DNA of 64,000 bases from Roseivirga spongicola (lineage in GTDB: Bacteria; Bacteroidota; Bacteroidia; Cytophagales; Cyclobacteriaceae). The stretch is from NCBI RefSeq assembly GCF_001592965.1, contig NZ_LRPC01000001.1, positions 620,001-684,000 on the forward strand. Reading direction: 5' to 3'. The notes beneath the pieces are model-generated. The model was not told the DNA's origin, ran no database searches, and saw only the letters and a list, made by a program, of their open reading frames with translations. A program made the position numbers and the translations under genes. This document shows, in pieces, positions 19,247 to 27,687 of this stretch (positions are counted from its first letter, which is position 1; each line of letters starts with the position of its first letter).

Positions 19247-19457
19247 ATTGGTGTTATCATCCACAAGCATTCGGAGGCAATTTTGAATAAGTTTGTTGGT
19301 CACAAGATGAACGAAGGAAGAGCGGCAACGTAGCTTCGGTCACTGTCATGGTGAAGCCCCGAATTATCGGGGGAAGCATCTTATTCAACCATATACGATG
19401 CATTTCTTCTGCTTTGATAAGATTCTTCGCTCAGCTCAGAATGATTTAGAAGGTGGA
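19247..19457. repeat. long intergenic repeat, unit B (contains MITE-like copy 3)
   Basis: It aligns end to end with unit A (TGGTGTTATCATCCACAAG, TTTGTTGGTCACAAGATGAAC, then the MITE-like core from 19336). The core hairpin is preserved as CCCCGA-ATTA-TCGGGG while the loop has changed, which suggests selection on structure or recent copying. No gene is supported in 18924-19579; the two ~61-codon frames here are produced by the repeats. Confidence 0.8.
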
Positions 19458-19579
19458 GCTACGGGTGCAATATTTTCATTGGGTCTTATAAAAGGCCTTA
19501 TTACGAAGAAAGGCAGCAGGAATACATCAAATATCTCCTTCTGTTTTGCTCCGTTCATTCCACGCCCTAACTTCACAAA

Positions 19580-20602
19580 ATGAATAGCAACTGGCGCGAT
19601 GGACTGAATTACGCTTCCAAAATTACTCCAAGGAGGTTTTGGAACATGGTTCAGCTAGTAAGTAGCTATCTTGTCTCTAAGGCAACCAAAAAACCAGTAC
19701 ACTGGGGTTTGCCAACTAGTATCTCGCTAGAACCTACTACATCTTGCAATCTTCGCTGCCCAGAATGCCCCAGTGGGCTTAGGAATTTTACCCGTCCAAC
19801 GGGCATGTTGGCAGATGACATTTACAAATCCGTAATTGATGAACTGGCTCCCAAGTTGAGTTATCTCATTTTTTATTTTCAGGGCGAACCCTATTTAAAT
19901 CCAAGTTTTTTAGATCAGGTTAAATACGCTCACTCAAAGAAAATCTACACCGCTACTTCCACGAATGCTCACTATTTGAACGATAAAGTGGCCAAGAAAA
20001 CCGTAGAATCGGGTTTAGACAGGCTCATCATTTCTATTGATGGAACCACTCAAGAAACTTATGAGCAATACAGGGTAGGCGGAAAGCTAGAAAAGGTGAT
20101 TGAAGGCACTAAGAACGTTGTAAGGTGGAAGAAGGAGCTGAACTCGAAGACGCCTCATATCATTTTTCAATACTTAGTGGTAAAACCGAATGAGCATCAG
20201 CTTGATGATGTGAAAAGGCTAGCCAATGAATTGGAGGTTGACGAAGTGGCTTTCAAAACTGCTCAGATTTACGATTATGAAGACGGTTCAGAGCTTATCC
20301 CAACCATTGAAAAATATAGCCGATACAAGCAGCTTTCTAGTGGAAAATGGGCAATCAAAAACAGGCTTGTCAATCATTGCTGGAAGATGTGGCACTCATG
20401 TGTCATCACTTGGGATGGAAAAGTAGTGCCCTGCTGCTTCGATAAAGATGCCCATTATCAGTTAGGTGAGATGAAGAAACAGACTTTTGAAAGTATCTGG
20501 CGAGGCGAATCTTACACACGGTTTCGCCAAAGCCTTATCAAATCGAGAAGCGAAATAGAGATGTGCAAAAACTGCTCAGAAGGCACTAGGGTTTGGGCTT
20601 AA
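19580..20602 (+). CDS. radical SAM/SPASM domain protein
   Basis: 340 residues. The N-terminal radical SAM core carries the iron-sulfur motif C56-x3-C60-x2-C63 (TTSCNLRCPECPSG), then the FYFQGEPYLNP and IISIDGTTQETYEQYR segments. The C-terminal SPASM region supplies auxiliary-cluster cysteines C267, C274, C285, C286, C329 and C332 (NHCWKMWHSC, VVPCCFDKD, MCKNC). Such enzymes use S-adenosylmethionine radicals, often to mature peptides or modify alcohol and sugar substrates. No small precursor peptide or partner enzyme is visible nearby, so the substrate is unknown. The ATG start has no clear Shine-Dalgarno. The gene faces the split thioredoxin-like gene and sits beside the long repeats. Confidence 0.88.
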   Translation: MNSNWRDGLNYASKITPRRFWNMVQLVSSYLVSKATKKPVHWGLPTSISLEPTTSCNLRCPECPSGLRNFTRPTGMLADDIYKSVIDELAPKLSYLIFYFQGEPYLNPSFLDQVKYAHSKKIYTATSTNAHYLNDKVAKKTVESGLDRLIISIDGTTQETYEQYRVGGKLEKVIEGTKNVVRWKKELNSKTPHIIFQYLVVKPNEHQLDDVKRLANELEVDEVAFKTAQIYDYEDGSELIPTIEKYSRYKQLSSGKWAIKNRLVNHCWKMWHSCVITWDGKVVPCCFDKDAHYQLGEMKKQTFESIWRGESYTRFRQSLIKSRSEIEMCKNCSEGTRVWA

Positions 20603-20670
20603 TGAAATGGTTAAAACCATTAATAATTTAGCTCACGGATTAATATGCCAGTCCAAAGAGAGTTTTGAGT

Positions 20671-21045
20671 TCATTTTTCATCTATGTCAATCACTATTCT
20701 TTGTGGTATATTCCTTTTCTCTACTTTAATGTTGTGTGTAATTTCCATTACCTCACTAGTATTCCGCCTCAACGCTCGTATTTTGAGTTCATAATTACCT
20801 GGCTCAATATCGAAGCCTCTTTCTAAGCTTTGACTCTTTTCTGAAATACGATAAAACCGCGATGTTCCTTTTATAAATTCAGCCTCAACGTTAAGGCTAA
20901 CCAAGTCTTTTCCAACAAAACTGAGTACTACATTACCGCTGTTTAGCCTGTTCTGAACCTCTTCCAAGCTCAAGTCAAAATGTTTGCTCAGCGTTCTTAT
21001 AAGCATAACATTTCTTAACCTTGTCTGCTTCTCGACAACTTTCAT
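20671..21045 (-). pseudogene. C-terminal fragment of the thioredoxin-like protein, out of frame after a 29-bp duplication
   Basis: 124 residues starting MKVVEKQTRLRN. The first nine residues repeat the last residues of the upstream frame, because both are read from the two copies of an exact 29-bp tandem duplication. Removing one copy joins this frame to 21042-22307 and gives a continuous ~535-residue protein. The fragment holds the last helix of the thioredoxin fold and a ~90-residue beta-rich extension. Its ATG overlaps the upstream TGA as ATGA, so some product could still be made by reinitiation. It is not an independent gene in origin. Confidence 0.8.
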
Positions 21046-21084
21046 TTCCTTGTCTGCTTCTCGACAACTTTCATTTCCTTGTCT
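21019..21084. repeat. 29-bp tandem duplication inside a coding region
   Basis: Two exact copies, 21019-21047 and 21048-21076, plus the first 8 nt of a third (CCTTGTCT, 21077-21084). The single-copy ancestor would have had CCTTGTCT as an 8-bp direct repeat on both sides of a 21-bp spacer, a classic substrate for replication slippage. 29 is not a multiple of 3, so the duplication shifts the frame. Confidence 0.95.
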
Positions 21085-22307
21085 AGAAGAAATGTGGTTG
21101 GGTAGCCTCTAATGCGGAAGTCACTTTTTGCAGTTCCAGCTTCACTCTCCATCAAGTGCTTCCATGGCATATCATTTTTAGTTAAGAATTTTTCAACGGT
21201 TTCCTTTTTATCATTGGCAATGCTTACAATTTCTAACCCCTCACTTTTAAACACCTTGTAAGCATCTTGAAGGAAAGGAATTTCGCCAATGCAAGGCCCA
21301 CACCACGTACCCCAGAAGTCTAACAAAACGGTGTTGCCCAGTTGAGTTTTAAAAGGTGTTCCATCCAATTGAACTCCAACTATATCTGGGGCAGTCTGTC
21401 CAACAGAGGTTCCTTTACGTTCCTTTTTATCACTGACTAATAATTTGAGATGATTTCCTTCTAAGTCTATACCGACAATCTGAAAATCGAATTCATCTCC
21501 AAAAATGAAATCATTAAATGATATTTGATCATCTTTAGAAACTTTAGGTTCTCCCTTGTTGTACGGCTCATTAGATGAAAGAACCTTTAAGGTAGCTGGG
21601 GTATATTGAATTCCATAGAATGAATTATTGACAAAAATGTGATGCTTTCTACCATTCATTGTAAAAGCTCCAGACCTATATTCTGATGAAGACATGTATA
21701 CCTTTCCCATTTGCTTTAAAGGAACAAAGGCAAAGTAAATTGAGTCCTTAATTATGGCCTTTTTATTATAGCGCTCAATAAGTGCGGAGTATATTGGTGG
21801 GTTTTGAAATTCTTCAAACCCGTACTTATCTATATCTAGGCTAATTACCTCGTCATCGGAAAAATCTTCATTATTATTTTTGTCAATGATAAGAATGTGT
21901 TCAGAATTCACTTTTCCATAGGCCATAGAAACCTCGGTATCGACATAATCTGTGGTTAATTGAGCTAACTCTTCTGGAGATTCTTTTGAGAACCATTTAT
22001 TAAAGTTTTCAGCTGAGTCTAAGACCTCATTTTTTACGGCATAATACGCCATTTGCCTGAAATCAGATGAAAGTGAGCCAACACTTAATTCGGTATATTC
22101 TATTGGTAAACCAGAAGTTTTTTCATGTAGAGCAAAAAAAGGTTGGCTCTCACTAGTTGGGTTTGCCTTGAATGTTGACATACCCTGAGAGAATGGACCA
22201 GGACCAACATGCCTTTGAAGTTTTACTGTAATGGTATCTCCTATATTTTGTGCCGATGCATTGAATGCAATCAAGTAGACTAAGAGAAAGGTTATTGTGT
22301 GTCTCAT
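21042..22307 (-). pseudogene. TlpA/ResA-like thioredoxin-fold protein, frameshifted near its C-terminus
   Basis: 421 residues as it stands. A signal peptide (cleavage near FNASAQ, residue 20) exports it. Residues ~25-295 are a Bacteroidota-specific domain containing a perfect EF-hand loop: D142, N144, N146, D148, E153 in DKNNNEDFSDDE. Residues ~300-420 form a thioredoxin fold with redox motif WCGPC (C336, C339) and cis-proline P403 in GYPTTFLLD. The frame then stops early after EKQTRK because of the 29-bp duplication, losing the last helix and an extension now read at 20671-21045. Thioredoxin-like proteins of this type reduce disulfides in the periplasm. The gene may be inactive, partly active, or phase variable. 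The break could also be an assembly error. Confidence 0.82.
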
Positions 22308-22377
22308 ATCCTTCTATTAAATGAGAAAATAAATTAGAAGAATATTCATATCCCTACAAGGGATTGACATTTTTTAA

Positions 22378-22548
22378 CTAACCTTTTAAGTGATCAGGCA
22401 TTTTGAAAGGCTTCGCTGAAGGAGCTGGTGAGCATTTGTCGCAACCCGAGGCACAGCTGCTGTCTTTGGCTTTATACTGTCTGTAAAGCTTTCGGCCCAT
22501 AAAGAACAGAGCCGCTAAAAATAATATGCCGATAATGACTTCCTGCAT
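22378..22548 (-). CDS. small FeoB-associated-type Cys-rich membrane protein
   Basis: 56 codons, start ATG 22548-22546, stop TAG 22380-22378. An N-terminal TM helix (about residues 4-17, VIIGILFLAALFFM) is followed by a basic stretch GRKLYRQYKAKD and a cysteine cluster SSCASGCDKCSP (C32, C36, C39). The tail is proline-rich. This matches the small proteins often encoded beside feoB ferrous-iron transporters, which may bind metal at the membrane. No feoA or feoB is nearby, so the copy is an orphan. It lies 152 nt beyond the RmlD-like gene on the same strand. Confidence 0.75.
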   Translation of the reverse strand: MQEVIIGILFLAALFFMGRKLYRQYKAKDSSCASGCDKCSPAPSAKPFKMPDHLKG

Positions 22549-22700
22549 TAGCTAGTGAACCGTAGTTGTGGTAACAAAGTTCAGTATAGTTATTGAGAAA
22601 TAGTGCTCAAAAGGTGAATAGAAATTTACACCATTGGTCTTACTTATAAATTGACTTCTAATCCAATTAAAATAAACACCACTCAAACTACTTTAAACCC

Positions 22701-23603
22701 CTATTTCTCAATCTGCCCAGCTACAATGGCTATACCTTCATCAAATGAATGAGGCTCGTACCCTAACACGGTTCGGGCCTTTTCTATGAGCAGCCCAGTT
22801 CTTGGCGGACGCTTAGCCGTTTGAGTAAAGCTACTAGCATCGGCCCTTTGCATGGTACTGGTGTCTAAGTTGAAGAAATCGGCAGTTTTGAGCGCCATTT
22901 CATACGGATTGAGCAAATCTTTGCCGCAGATATTGAATACGCCTGGAGCTTTCTGCTTAGCAATTAGATAGCAACCCATGGCTAAGTCTTCTGCAAGTGT
23001 TGGGCTTCTTAACTGATCATCAACGACCTTGATTTCCTTACCCTCTTCCAAACTCTTCTTCACCCAAAGAATGATGTTGCTTCTGCTCATATCATGAGCG
23101 ATACCATACACCAAAACCGTTCTGGCAATGGCGTAATTAATGGTTGAATTCTCTAAAAGCTTCTCAGCTGCCAGCTTACTTTCACCATAATAGCTGACAG
23201 GATTGGCTTTGGCTTTCTCGTCATACGGGCCATCTTCTCCATCGAAAATGAAGTCAGTAGACAGATGAAGCAGGAAGCAGTTATTTTTAGCCGATGCTTC
23301 AATCAAGTAGTTCACTGCATTAACATTCTGATCCCAGCAAGCTTCTCGTTCAGTCTCGCACTGATCTACATTGGTCATGGCAGCAGTATGAATAATTACC
23401 TCAGGTTTATGCTTGGTTACTACCTCAAGCACTTGTTGCTTATCGGTAATATCCATTTGGTCGAAAACATAGTCAGTCTCCGGGTAAGGAAGTCGATTAC
23501 CACCCCTTGCAGTTGCAATTAATGTGTCTTCTCCTTTATCTAAAAGTAGTTTAACCAGCTTTTGGCCAAGTAATCCGTTAGAACCTGTGATGAGTATCTT
23601 CAT
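22701..23603 (-). CDS. RmlD-like NAD(P)-dependent sugar-nucleotide reductase (SDR)
   Basis: 300 residues of extended short-chain dehydrogenase type. The Rossmann motif is GSNGLLG (G7, G10, G13). The active site shows STDFIFDG (T116) and Y139-x3-K143 in YYGESK. The family includes dTDP-4-dehydrorhamnose reductase, but no rmlA, rmlB or rmlC genes are adjacent, so the substrate is unproven. The start ATG lies 2 nt after the stop of the upstream cyclophilin gene, placing it at the end of the compact minus-strand run from 29972. Confidence 0.85.
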   Translation of the reverse strand: MKILITGSNGLLGQKLVKLLLDKGEDTLIATARGGNRLPYPETDYVFDQMDITDKQQVLEVVTKHKPEVIIHTAAMTNVDQCETEREACWDQNVNAVNYLIEASAKNNCFLLHLSTDFIFDGEDGPYDEKAKANPVSYYGESKLAAEKLLENSTINYAIARTVLVYGIAHDMSRSNIILWVKKSLEEGKEIKVVDDQLRSPTLAEDLAMGCYLIAKQKAPGVFNICGKDLLNPYEMALKTADFFNLDTSTMQRADASSFTQTAKRPPRTGLLIEKARTVLGYEPHSFDEGIAIVAGQIEK

Positions 23604-23605
23604 GG

Positions 23606-24502
23606 CTATTTCTTTTCAGGGTACTCTATTCCATACTTTTTGGTAACCTGTGACTTAGGTACTTCAACTACCTTCACCGTCATTCTAATATCTTCCAAAG
23701 GCTTATCTCTCTGGTTAGTCTGAACAGCGGCAATTTTATCGATTACCTCCAAACCTTCAACCACCTTACCAAAAACCGTGTATTCGGCATCTAAATGAGG
23801 TACACCTCCCGTAGTGGCATAAATTTTCTTGGCCCAATCAGGATAGCCCGGATCTGTCTGATCTCCGAACTCTTCTTCTATCAGACCTATAGAGTTTAGA
23901 ATTAATTGTTGGTAAGCCGCGTTAAAGTCGTAGGTAGAGTCTTCTTCACTTTTCATTCTGTGATACTCCACTTTCTCTCTTAATTCTGGGTATCTATCAG
24001 AGCGATACATTCTGGTAAACAGACCATTAATTTTCAAGCTATATCTGCGCTCGGCTCTGGTGGCCAGACCTTCATCGTCATAGGATTCGCCTTGAACGAT
24101 ATAGAATTGGCTTCCGCTCGACTTCTTCTGAGGGTTTACGGCATCTCCCGTTCTGGCTGCTGCTAATGCCCCTTTTACATGAATGTATTTCTCAGGGAGG
24201 AACTCTGCATCTAGCGTGTAATCAACAGCTTCTTCCGCTACTCCTGTGGAAACATCTCCCGTCTGAATCATAAAGTTTTCAATGACTCTATGGAAAAGAA
24301 CTGAGTCGTACTGACCTGACTTGGTAAGCTTTAAAAAGTTCTCTTTATGAATAGGAGTATCGTCATACAGAACGGCAGTCATATCACCATATGGTGTTGA
24401 GATCACTACTAACTCATCTTTCTCTTCACAAGAGAAGCTCAAAAAAATAAAGGCTCCTAAAAGAGCCTTTATCCAAGTGTTTTTATTGAATACGGTAGTC
24501 AT
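23606..24502 (-). CDS. cyclophilin-type peptidyl-prolyl isomerase lipoprotein (copy 2)
   Basis: A periplasmic proline isomerase that helps protein folding. I choose the ATG at 24502 (MTTVFNKN), six codons inside the longest frame, because it puts the signal peptide in register; the lipobox FLSFSC then gives lipidated C25. Cyclophilin landmarks are VLFHRVIENFMIQTGD, GSQFYIVQGE and YTVFGKVVEGLEVIDKI. Compared with a minimal cyclophilin, about 85 extra residues lie between the QFYIVQGE strand and the YTVFG strand. It is a tandem paralogue of the gene upstream and overlaps its end by 20 nt. Confidence 0.9.
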   Translation of the reverse strand: MTTVFNKNTWIKALLGAFIFLSFSCEEKDELVVISTPYGDMTAVLYDDTPIHKENFLKLTKSGQYDSVLFHRVIENFMIQTGDVSTGVAEEAVDYTLDAEFLPEKYIHVKGALAAARTGDAVNPQKKSSGSQFYIVQGESYDDEGLATRAERRYSLKINGLFTRMYRSDRYPELREKVEYHRMKSEEDSTYDFNAAYQQLILNSIGLIEEEFGDQTDPGYPDWAKKIYATTGGVPHLDAEYTVFGKVVEGLEVIDKIAAVQTNQRDKPLEDIRMTVKVVEVPKSQVTKKYGIEYPEKK

Positions 24503-25415
24503 AGCTATATTTTTCAGCAATTTCTTTCTTTGGCATTTCTTCTACAGAAATATACATTCTTACATCCTCTACAGGTCTGTCGCCAGGAGCAGTTTGTACC
24601 CCTGCAATAGCATCGATTACCTCAAGACCAGAAATAACCTGTCCAAAAACGGTGTAATCGCCATCTAAGAATGGTGTACCGCCAACGGTTTGGTAGGCTT
24701 CTTTCTTAGCCTCTGACATCTCAGGCTTATTAAGTGAAATACCTGTAGCTTCTTCTAGTTGATCTAGCGTCTCCATTACCTTGGCCTCATAAGCCTGATC
24801 TCCACCTTGATTATAAGCTTCTTCGTAGGTTTTATTCAAATCATGATCTGGCTTGTTATTTCTTAAATACTGAAGCGCTCCACCAATAGCAGCAAAGTTT
24901 GGCCCTGAGAATTGAGCTATGCTCGCATCGTTCAACACTTCGCCTTGAACCACATAGAATTGGCTTCCGCTTGAAGCTCTTTCAGGGTTTATACCATCAC
25001 CTTTCCGAGCAGCAGAGAGTGCTCCTTTTTTATGATACAATTCATCACGAATTTCCGCAGGAACAGTATATCCCGGTCCACCTGAGCCTAGCCTTTTCTC
25101 TGGCCCAGCATTTTTAGATTCAGGGTCTCCACCTTGAATCATGAAGCCTTGAATAACTCTATGAAAAATAAGGCTGTCATAAAAACCTTCTTTAGCAAGC
25201 TTAATGAAGTTCTCCTTATGCTGAGGTGTTTGGTCGTAAAGAATAGCCTTCATTTCGCCCAAATCTGTCTTAATGGTTACCAAATAATCAGTTCCAGAAA
25301 GATCTACTTCTGGCAGATCAGAATCATTAGTAGACTCACTACTTGAACCATCTCCACAAGCTGTAACCACTAAAAATAAGGCCATCAAAAGGCCTAGAGC
25401 TTTTATTCTATTCAT
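24483..25415 (-). CDS. cyclophilin-type peptidyl-prolyl isomerase lipoprotein (copy 1)
   Basis: 310 residues. The lipobox VVTAC gives lipidated C20, followed by a Ser-rich spacer. The cyclophilin core shows LIFHRVIQGFMIQGGDP, RASSGSQFYVVQGE and YTVFGQVISGLEVIDAI. Like its neighbour it has a long helical insertion, here with LEEATGISLNKPEMSEAKK, before the YTVFG strand. It overlaps hemC by 8 nt upstream and the second cyclophilin by 20 nt downstream. The two probably arose by tandem duplication and then diverged strongly in the insertion. Confidence 0.92.
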   Translation of the reverse strand: MNRIKALGLLMALFLVVTACGDGSSSESTNDSDLPEVDLSGTDYLVTIKTDLGEMKAILYDQTPQHKENFIKLAKEGFYDSLIFHRVIQGFMIQGGDPESKNAGPEKRLGSGGPGYTVPAEIRDELYHKKGALSAARKGDGINPERASSGSQFYVVQGEVLNDASIAQFSGPNFAAIGGALQYLRNNKPDHDLNKTYEEAYNQGGDQAYEAKVMETLDQLEEATGISLNKPEMSEAKKEAYQTVGGTPFLDGDYTVFGQVISGLEVIDAIAGVQTAPGDRPVEDVRMYISVEEMPKKEIAEKYSYDYRIQ

Positions 25416-26337
25416 TATTAAGTCGTGTTTTAATCTCTTCTAAAATCTCTTTTCCACCCGAAGATAGTACTTCATTGGCAAGTTCGGAACCTAGTATTTC
25501 TGCTTGGTGAACCGGACCGTTTTTCTCTTTTAAAATCCGCTGCTTCCCATCCAAGCTAATGATTCCGCCTTTCATTTGAATTTCTTCTCCATCAAGCTGA
25601 GCTAAACCAAAAACAGGAATACTACAGCCTCCATCCATGGTTTTCAAAAATGCTCTTTCTGCTTTAAGGCAGTGCGCTGTTTCTGGATGGTCTAATACTC
25701 CTGAAATCTTTAGTTTTTTTGCTGGATCTAGGCTTTCGTGTACTTCTACAGTAACACTGCCTTGACCTACCGCAGGAATAAATTCTTCCAATGAAAGCTT
25801 AGATTTAATCTTCTCATTGTAGCCCATTCGGTGAACACCAGCGTAAGCTAAAAGCAGTGCATCGCAAGCTCCTTCTTCCATTTTTCTAATTCTGGTCTGA
25901 AGATTTCCTCGTACCGGAACAGTTTTAATGTTTGGATAAAAATGCCTTAGCGTAGCTATTCTTCTTGTACTTGAAGTACCCAATACTAAATCATCATTCT
26001 CAAGAGAAACACCTTCTTTATGGCTCACCATCACATCGTTTACCTCCTCACGCTCCATAAAGGCGATTAACTCAAACCCTTCTGGTAATGAAGACTGCAT
26101 GTCTTTGGCACTGTGCACCGCAATGTCTATTGTTCCATTGGCCAGCTGTTCTTCTATCTCTTCAGTGAATACTCCTTTGCTACCTATTTTGGCAATAGAA
26201 ACATCTAGGATTTTGTCCCCTTTGGTTTCTATGGTAACAATCTCTGTTTCTATACCAGCAGTTTCTAGCTTGTCTTGAACATGGTATGCCTGCCAAAGTG
26301 CTAGTTTACTTCCCCTCGTGCCTATTCTTACTTTCAT
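25408..26337 (-). CDS. hemC: porphobilinogen deaminase (hydroxymethylbilane synthase)
   Basis: 309 residues, the normal length. It condenses four porphobilinogen molecules into hydroxymethylbilane in haem synthesis, in the cytosol. Signature segments are RIGTRGSKLALWQ, HSAKDM, GTSSTRRIATL and VRGNLQTR. The dipyrromethane cofactor attaches to C238 in GGCSIPVFG. The start codon overlaps the upstream rimK stop by one base (TAATG), which points to coupled translation. No hemD follows; the next gene is a cyclophilin. Confidence 0.97.
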   Translation of the reverse strand: MKVRIGTRGSKLALWQAYHVQDKLETAGIETEIVTIETKGDKILDVSIAKIGSKGVFTEEIEEQLANGTIDIAVHSAKDMQSSLPEGFELIAFMEREEVNDVMVSHKEGVSLENDDLVLGTSSTRRIATLRHFYPNIKTVPVRGNLQTRIRKMEEGACDALLLAYAGVHRMGYNEKIKSKLSLEEFIPAVGQGSVTVEVHESLDPAKKLKISGVLDHPETAHCLKAERAFLKTMDGGCSIPVFGLAQLDGEEIQMKGGIISLDGKQRILKEKNGPVHQAEILGSELANEVLSSGGKEILEEIKTRLNNE

Positions 26338-27245
26338 TAAGCTTTCAGTTTAGAAATTGTGCCTTTTTTCTTCGGCTGATTTCTCTCAATGTATTCAATA
26401 ATATTTCCAGCAATATCTACTCCTGTCGCTCTTTCTATACCTTCTAAACCAGGTGAGCTATTTACTTCGAGTATAAGCGGCCCTCTACTAGACTGCAACA
26501 AATCTACCCCTGCCACAGACAAGCCCATTGCATTGGCCGCTTTGATAGCCACAGACTTCTCGCTTCGCGAAAGTTTCACTACTTCGGCCTTACCTCCTCG
26601 GTGCAGGTTACTTCTGAACTCACCTTCTTGGCCAGTTCGCTTCATGGCTCCAATTACTTTTCCGTCTACCACAAACACACGCAAGTCAGAAGCCTTAGCT
26701 TCTTTGATAAATTCCTGAACTATAATTCGGGCTTTAAGACCATGAAAGGCTTCAATAACCGACTGAGCTGCTTTTCTGGTTTCGGCCAAAACCACACCTA
26801 AACCTTGAGTACCCTCTAACAACTTAATGATTACTGGCGCTCCACCCACATGTTCGAGCAAGCTTTTATCTTCTCTAGAATAGTTGGTGAAAGCAGTTTT
26901 TGGCAAAGGTAAACCAGCTCCTCCCAAGAGCTGTAAACTCCTCAGCTTATCTCGTGAGCGGACAATTGATTGGGAATAAGTTGCGCTAAAAACGCCCATC
27001 ATTTCAAATTGACGCACTACAGCGGTACCATAAAAGGTAACAGAAGCACCAATTCTAGGGATTACAGCATCGATATCTGTGAGTTCTTCACCCATATAGT
27101 AAACTTTTGGTCCCGTTTCTTCAATGGTTAAGTCACACTTTAGGTGGTCTATTACCAAGGCCTCATGACCTTTTGCTTTGATAGCCTCAACCAGTCTCCT
27201 TGTTGAGTATAACTGGCTATTTCTTGAGAGTACTGCTATCTTCAT
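26337..27245 (-). CDS. rimK: RimK-type ATP-grasp ligase (glutamate ligase)
   Basis: 302 residues from the ATG at 27245 ([15 protein letters not shown]), the usual RimK opening; the longer frame to 27290 would add 15 residues lying inside the upstream gene. RimK adds glutamates to the C-terminus of ribosomal protein S6 or makes related poly-glutamate tails. ATP-grasp features include [34 protein letters not shown] and [19 protein letters not shown]. It overlaps the retropepsin-like gene by 29 nt. That pairing (RimK with a COG4067 protease) is known from other bacteria and suggests modification plus trimming. Confidence 0.92.
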   Translation of the reverse strand: MKIAVLSRNSQLYSTRRLVEAIKAKGHEALVIDHLKCDLTIEETGPKVYYMGEELTDIDAVIPRIGASVTFYGTAVVRQFEMMGVFSATYSQSIVRSRDKLRSLQLLGGAGLPLPKTAFTNYSREDKSLLEHVGGAPVIIKLLEGTQGLGVVLAETRKAAQSVIEAFHGLKARIIVQEFIKEAKASDLRVFVVDGKVIGAMKRTGQEGEFRSNLHRGGKAEVVKLSRSEKSVAIKAANAMGLSVAGVDLLQSSRGPLILEVNSSPGLEGIERATGVDIAGNIIEYIERNQPKKKGTISKLKA

Positions 27246-27687
27246 TTTTATGTTTCTTTTGAAATGATAGGTTCTTTTTTCTAACATCAATTACAAAGCC
27301 CTGCCTTAGCAACTTTCTTCCCAAAAGGATTGGAAACTTCATTTTGCTGCGATCGGAAAGCGAAAACTCTGTAAGTATTTTGTGACCAAAAAGCTCAATG
27401 TGTGTTTTGATAACATAACGCTCTTCTATCGACCCGTTGGAACTTTTTATTCTCTTTTGAACAAAATTGGTAGTAGAAAAACTTCTGGCTTTCTTTTCAT
27501 GGATTCTATTTCCAGGAATACTGAAGCACAAGACTTTTTCACCGTCTACCGTTTTCACCTTTACTTTAGAACAGTTTATGGCTGAGGTATAAGCACCTGA
27601 ATCGACCTTTGCATCAATGTTAAACAGCATAAAGTCAGGCAAATCTACTTTATCTGCCCTTCCAATGGTAATGGCTTTTTTAAACAT
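27217..27687 (-). CDS. retropepsin-like protease of the RimB/COG4067 family
   Basis: 156 residues. The aspartic-protease triad is visible as D29-S30-G31 in [12 protein letters not shown]. The later segment [20 protein letters not shown] matches the conserved C-terminal part of the family (also annotated as ATP-dependent zinc protease). In other species this family sits next to rimK and is thought to act on poly-glutamylated S6. The ATG directly abuts the holB stop (27688) and the end overlaps rimK, so the three are transcribed together. Confidence 0.8.
   Translation of the reverse strand: MFKKAITIGRADKVDLPDFMLFNIDAKVDSGAYTSAINCSKVKVKTVDGEKVLCFSIPGNRIHEKKARSFSTTNFVQKRIKSSNGSIEERYVIKTHIELFGHKILTEFSLSDRSKMKFPILLGRKLLRQGFVIDVRKKNLSFQKKHKNEDSSTLKK

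Noticed and set aside
19045-19583. Two ~61-codon plus-strand frames
   Set aside because: Both are produced by the duplicated repeat units; similar sequence between them reflects the repeat, not a protein family.
20601-20630. Terminator after the radical SAM gene
   Set aside because: AATGGTT/AACCATT is a perfect palindrome but has a 2-nt loop and no T run.
21019-21084. Short direct repeats as a possible CRISPR array
   Set aside because: Only two adjacent copies without spacers, lying inside a reading frame; this is a tandem duplication.
22350-22364. Terminator after the Cys-rich small gene
   Set aside because: ATCCCT/AGGGAT pairs with a 3-nt loop, but no T tract follows on the minus strand.
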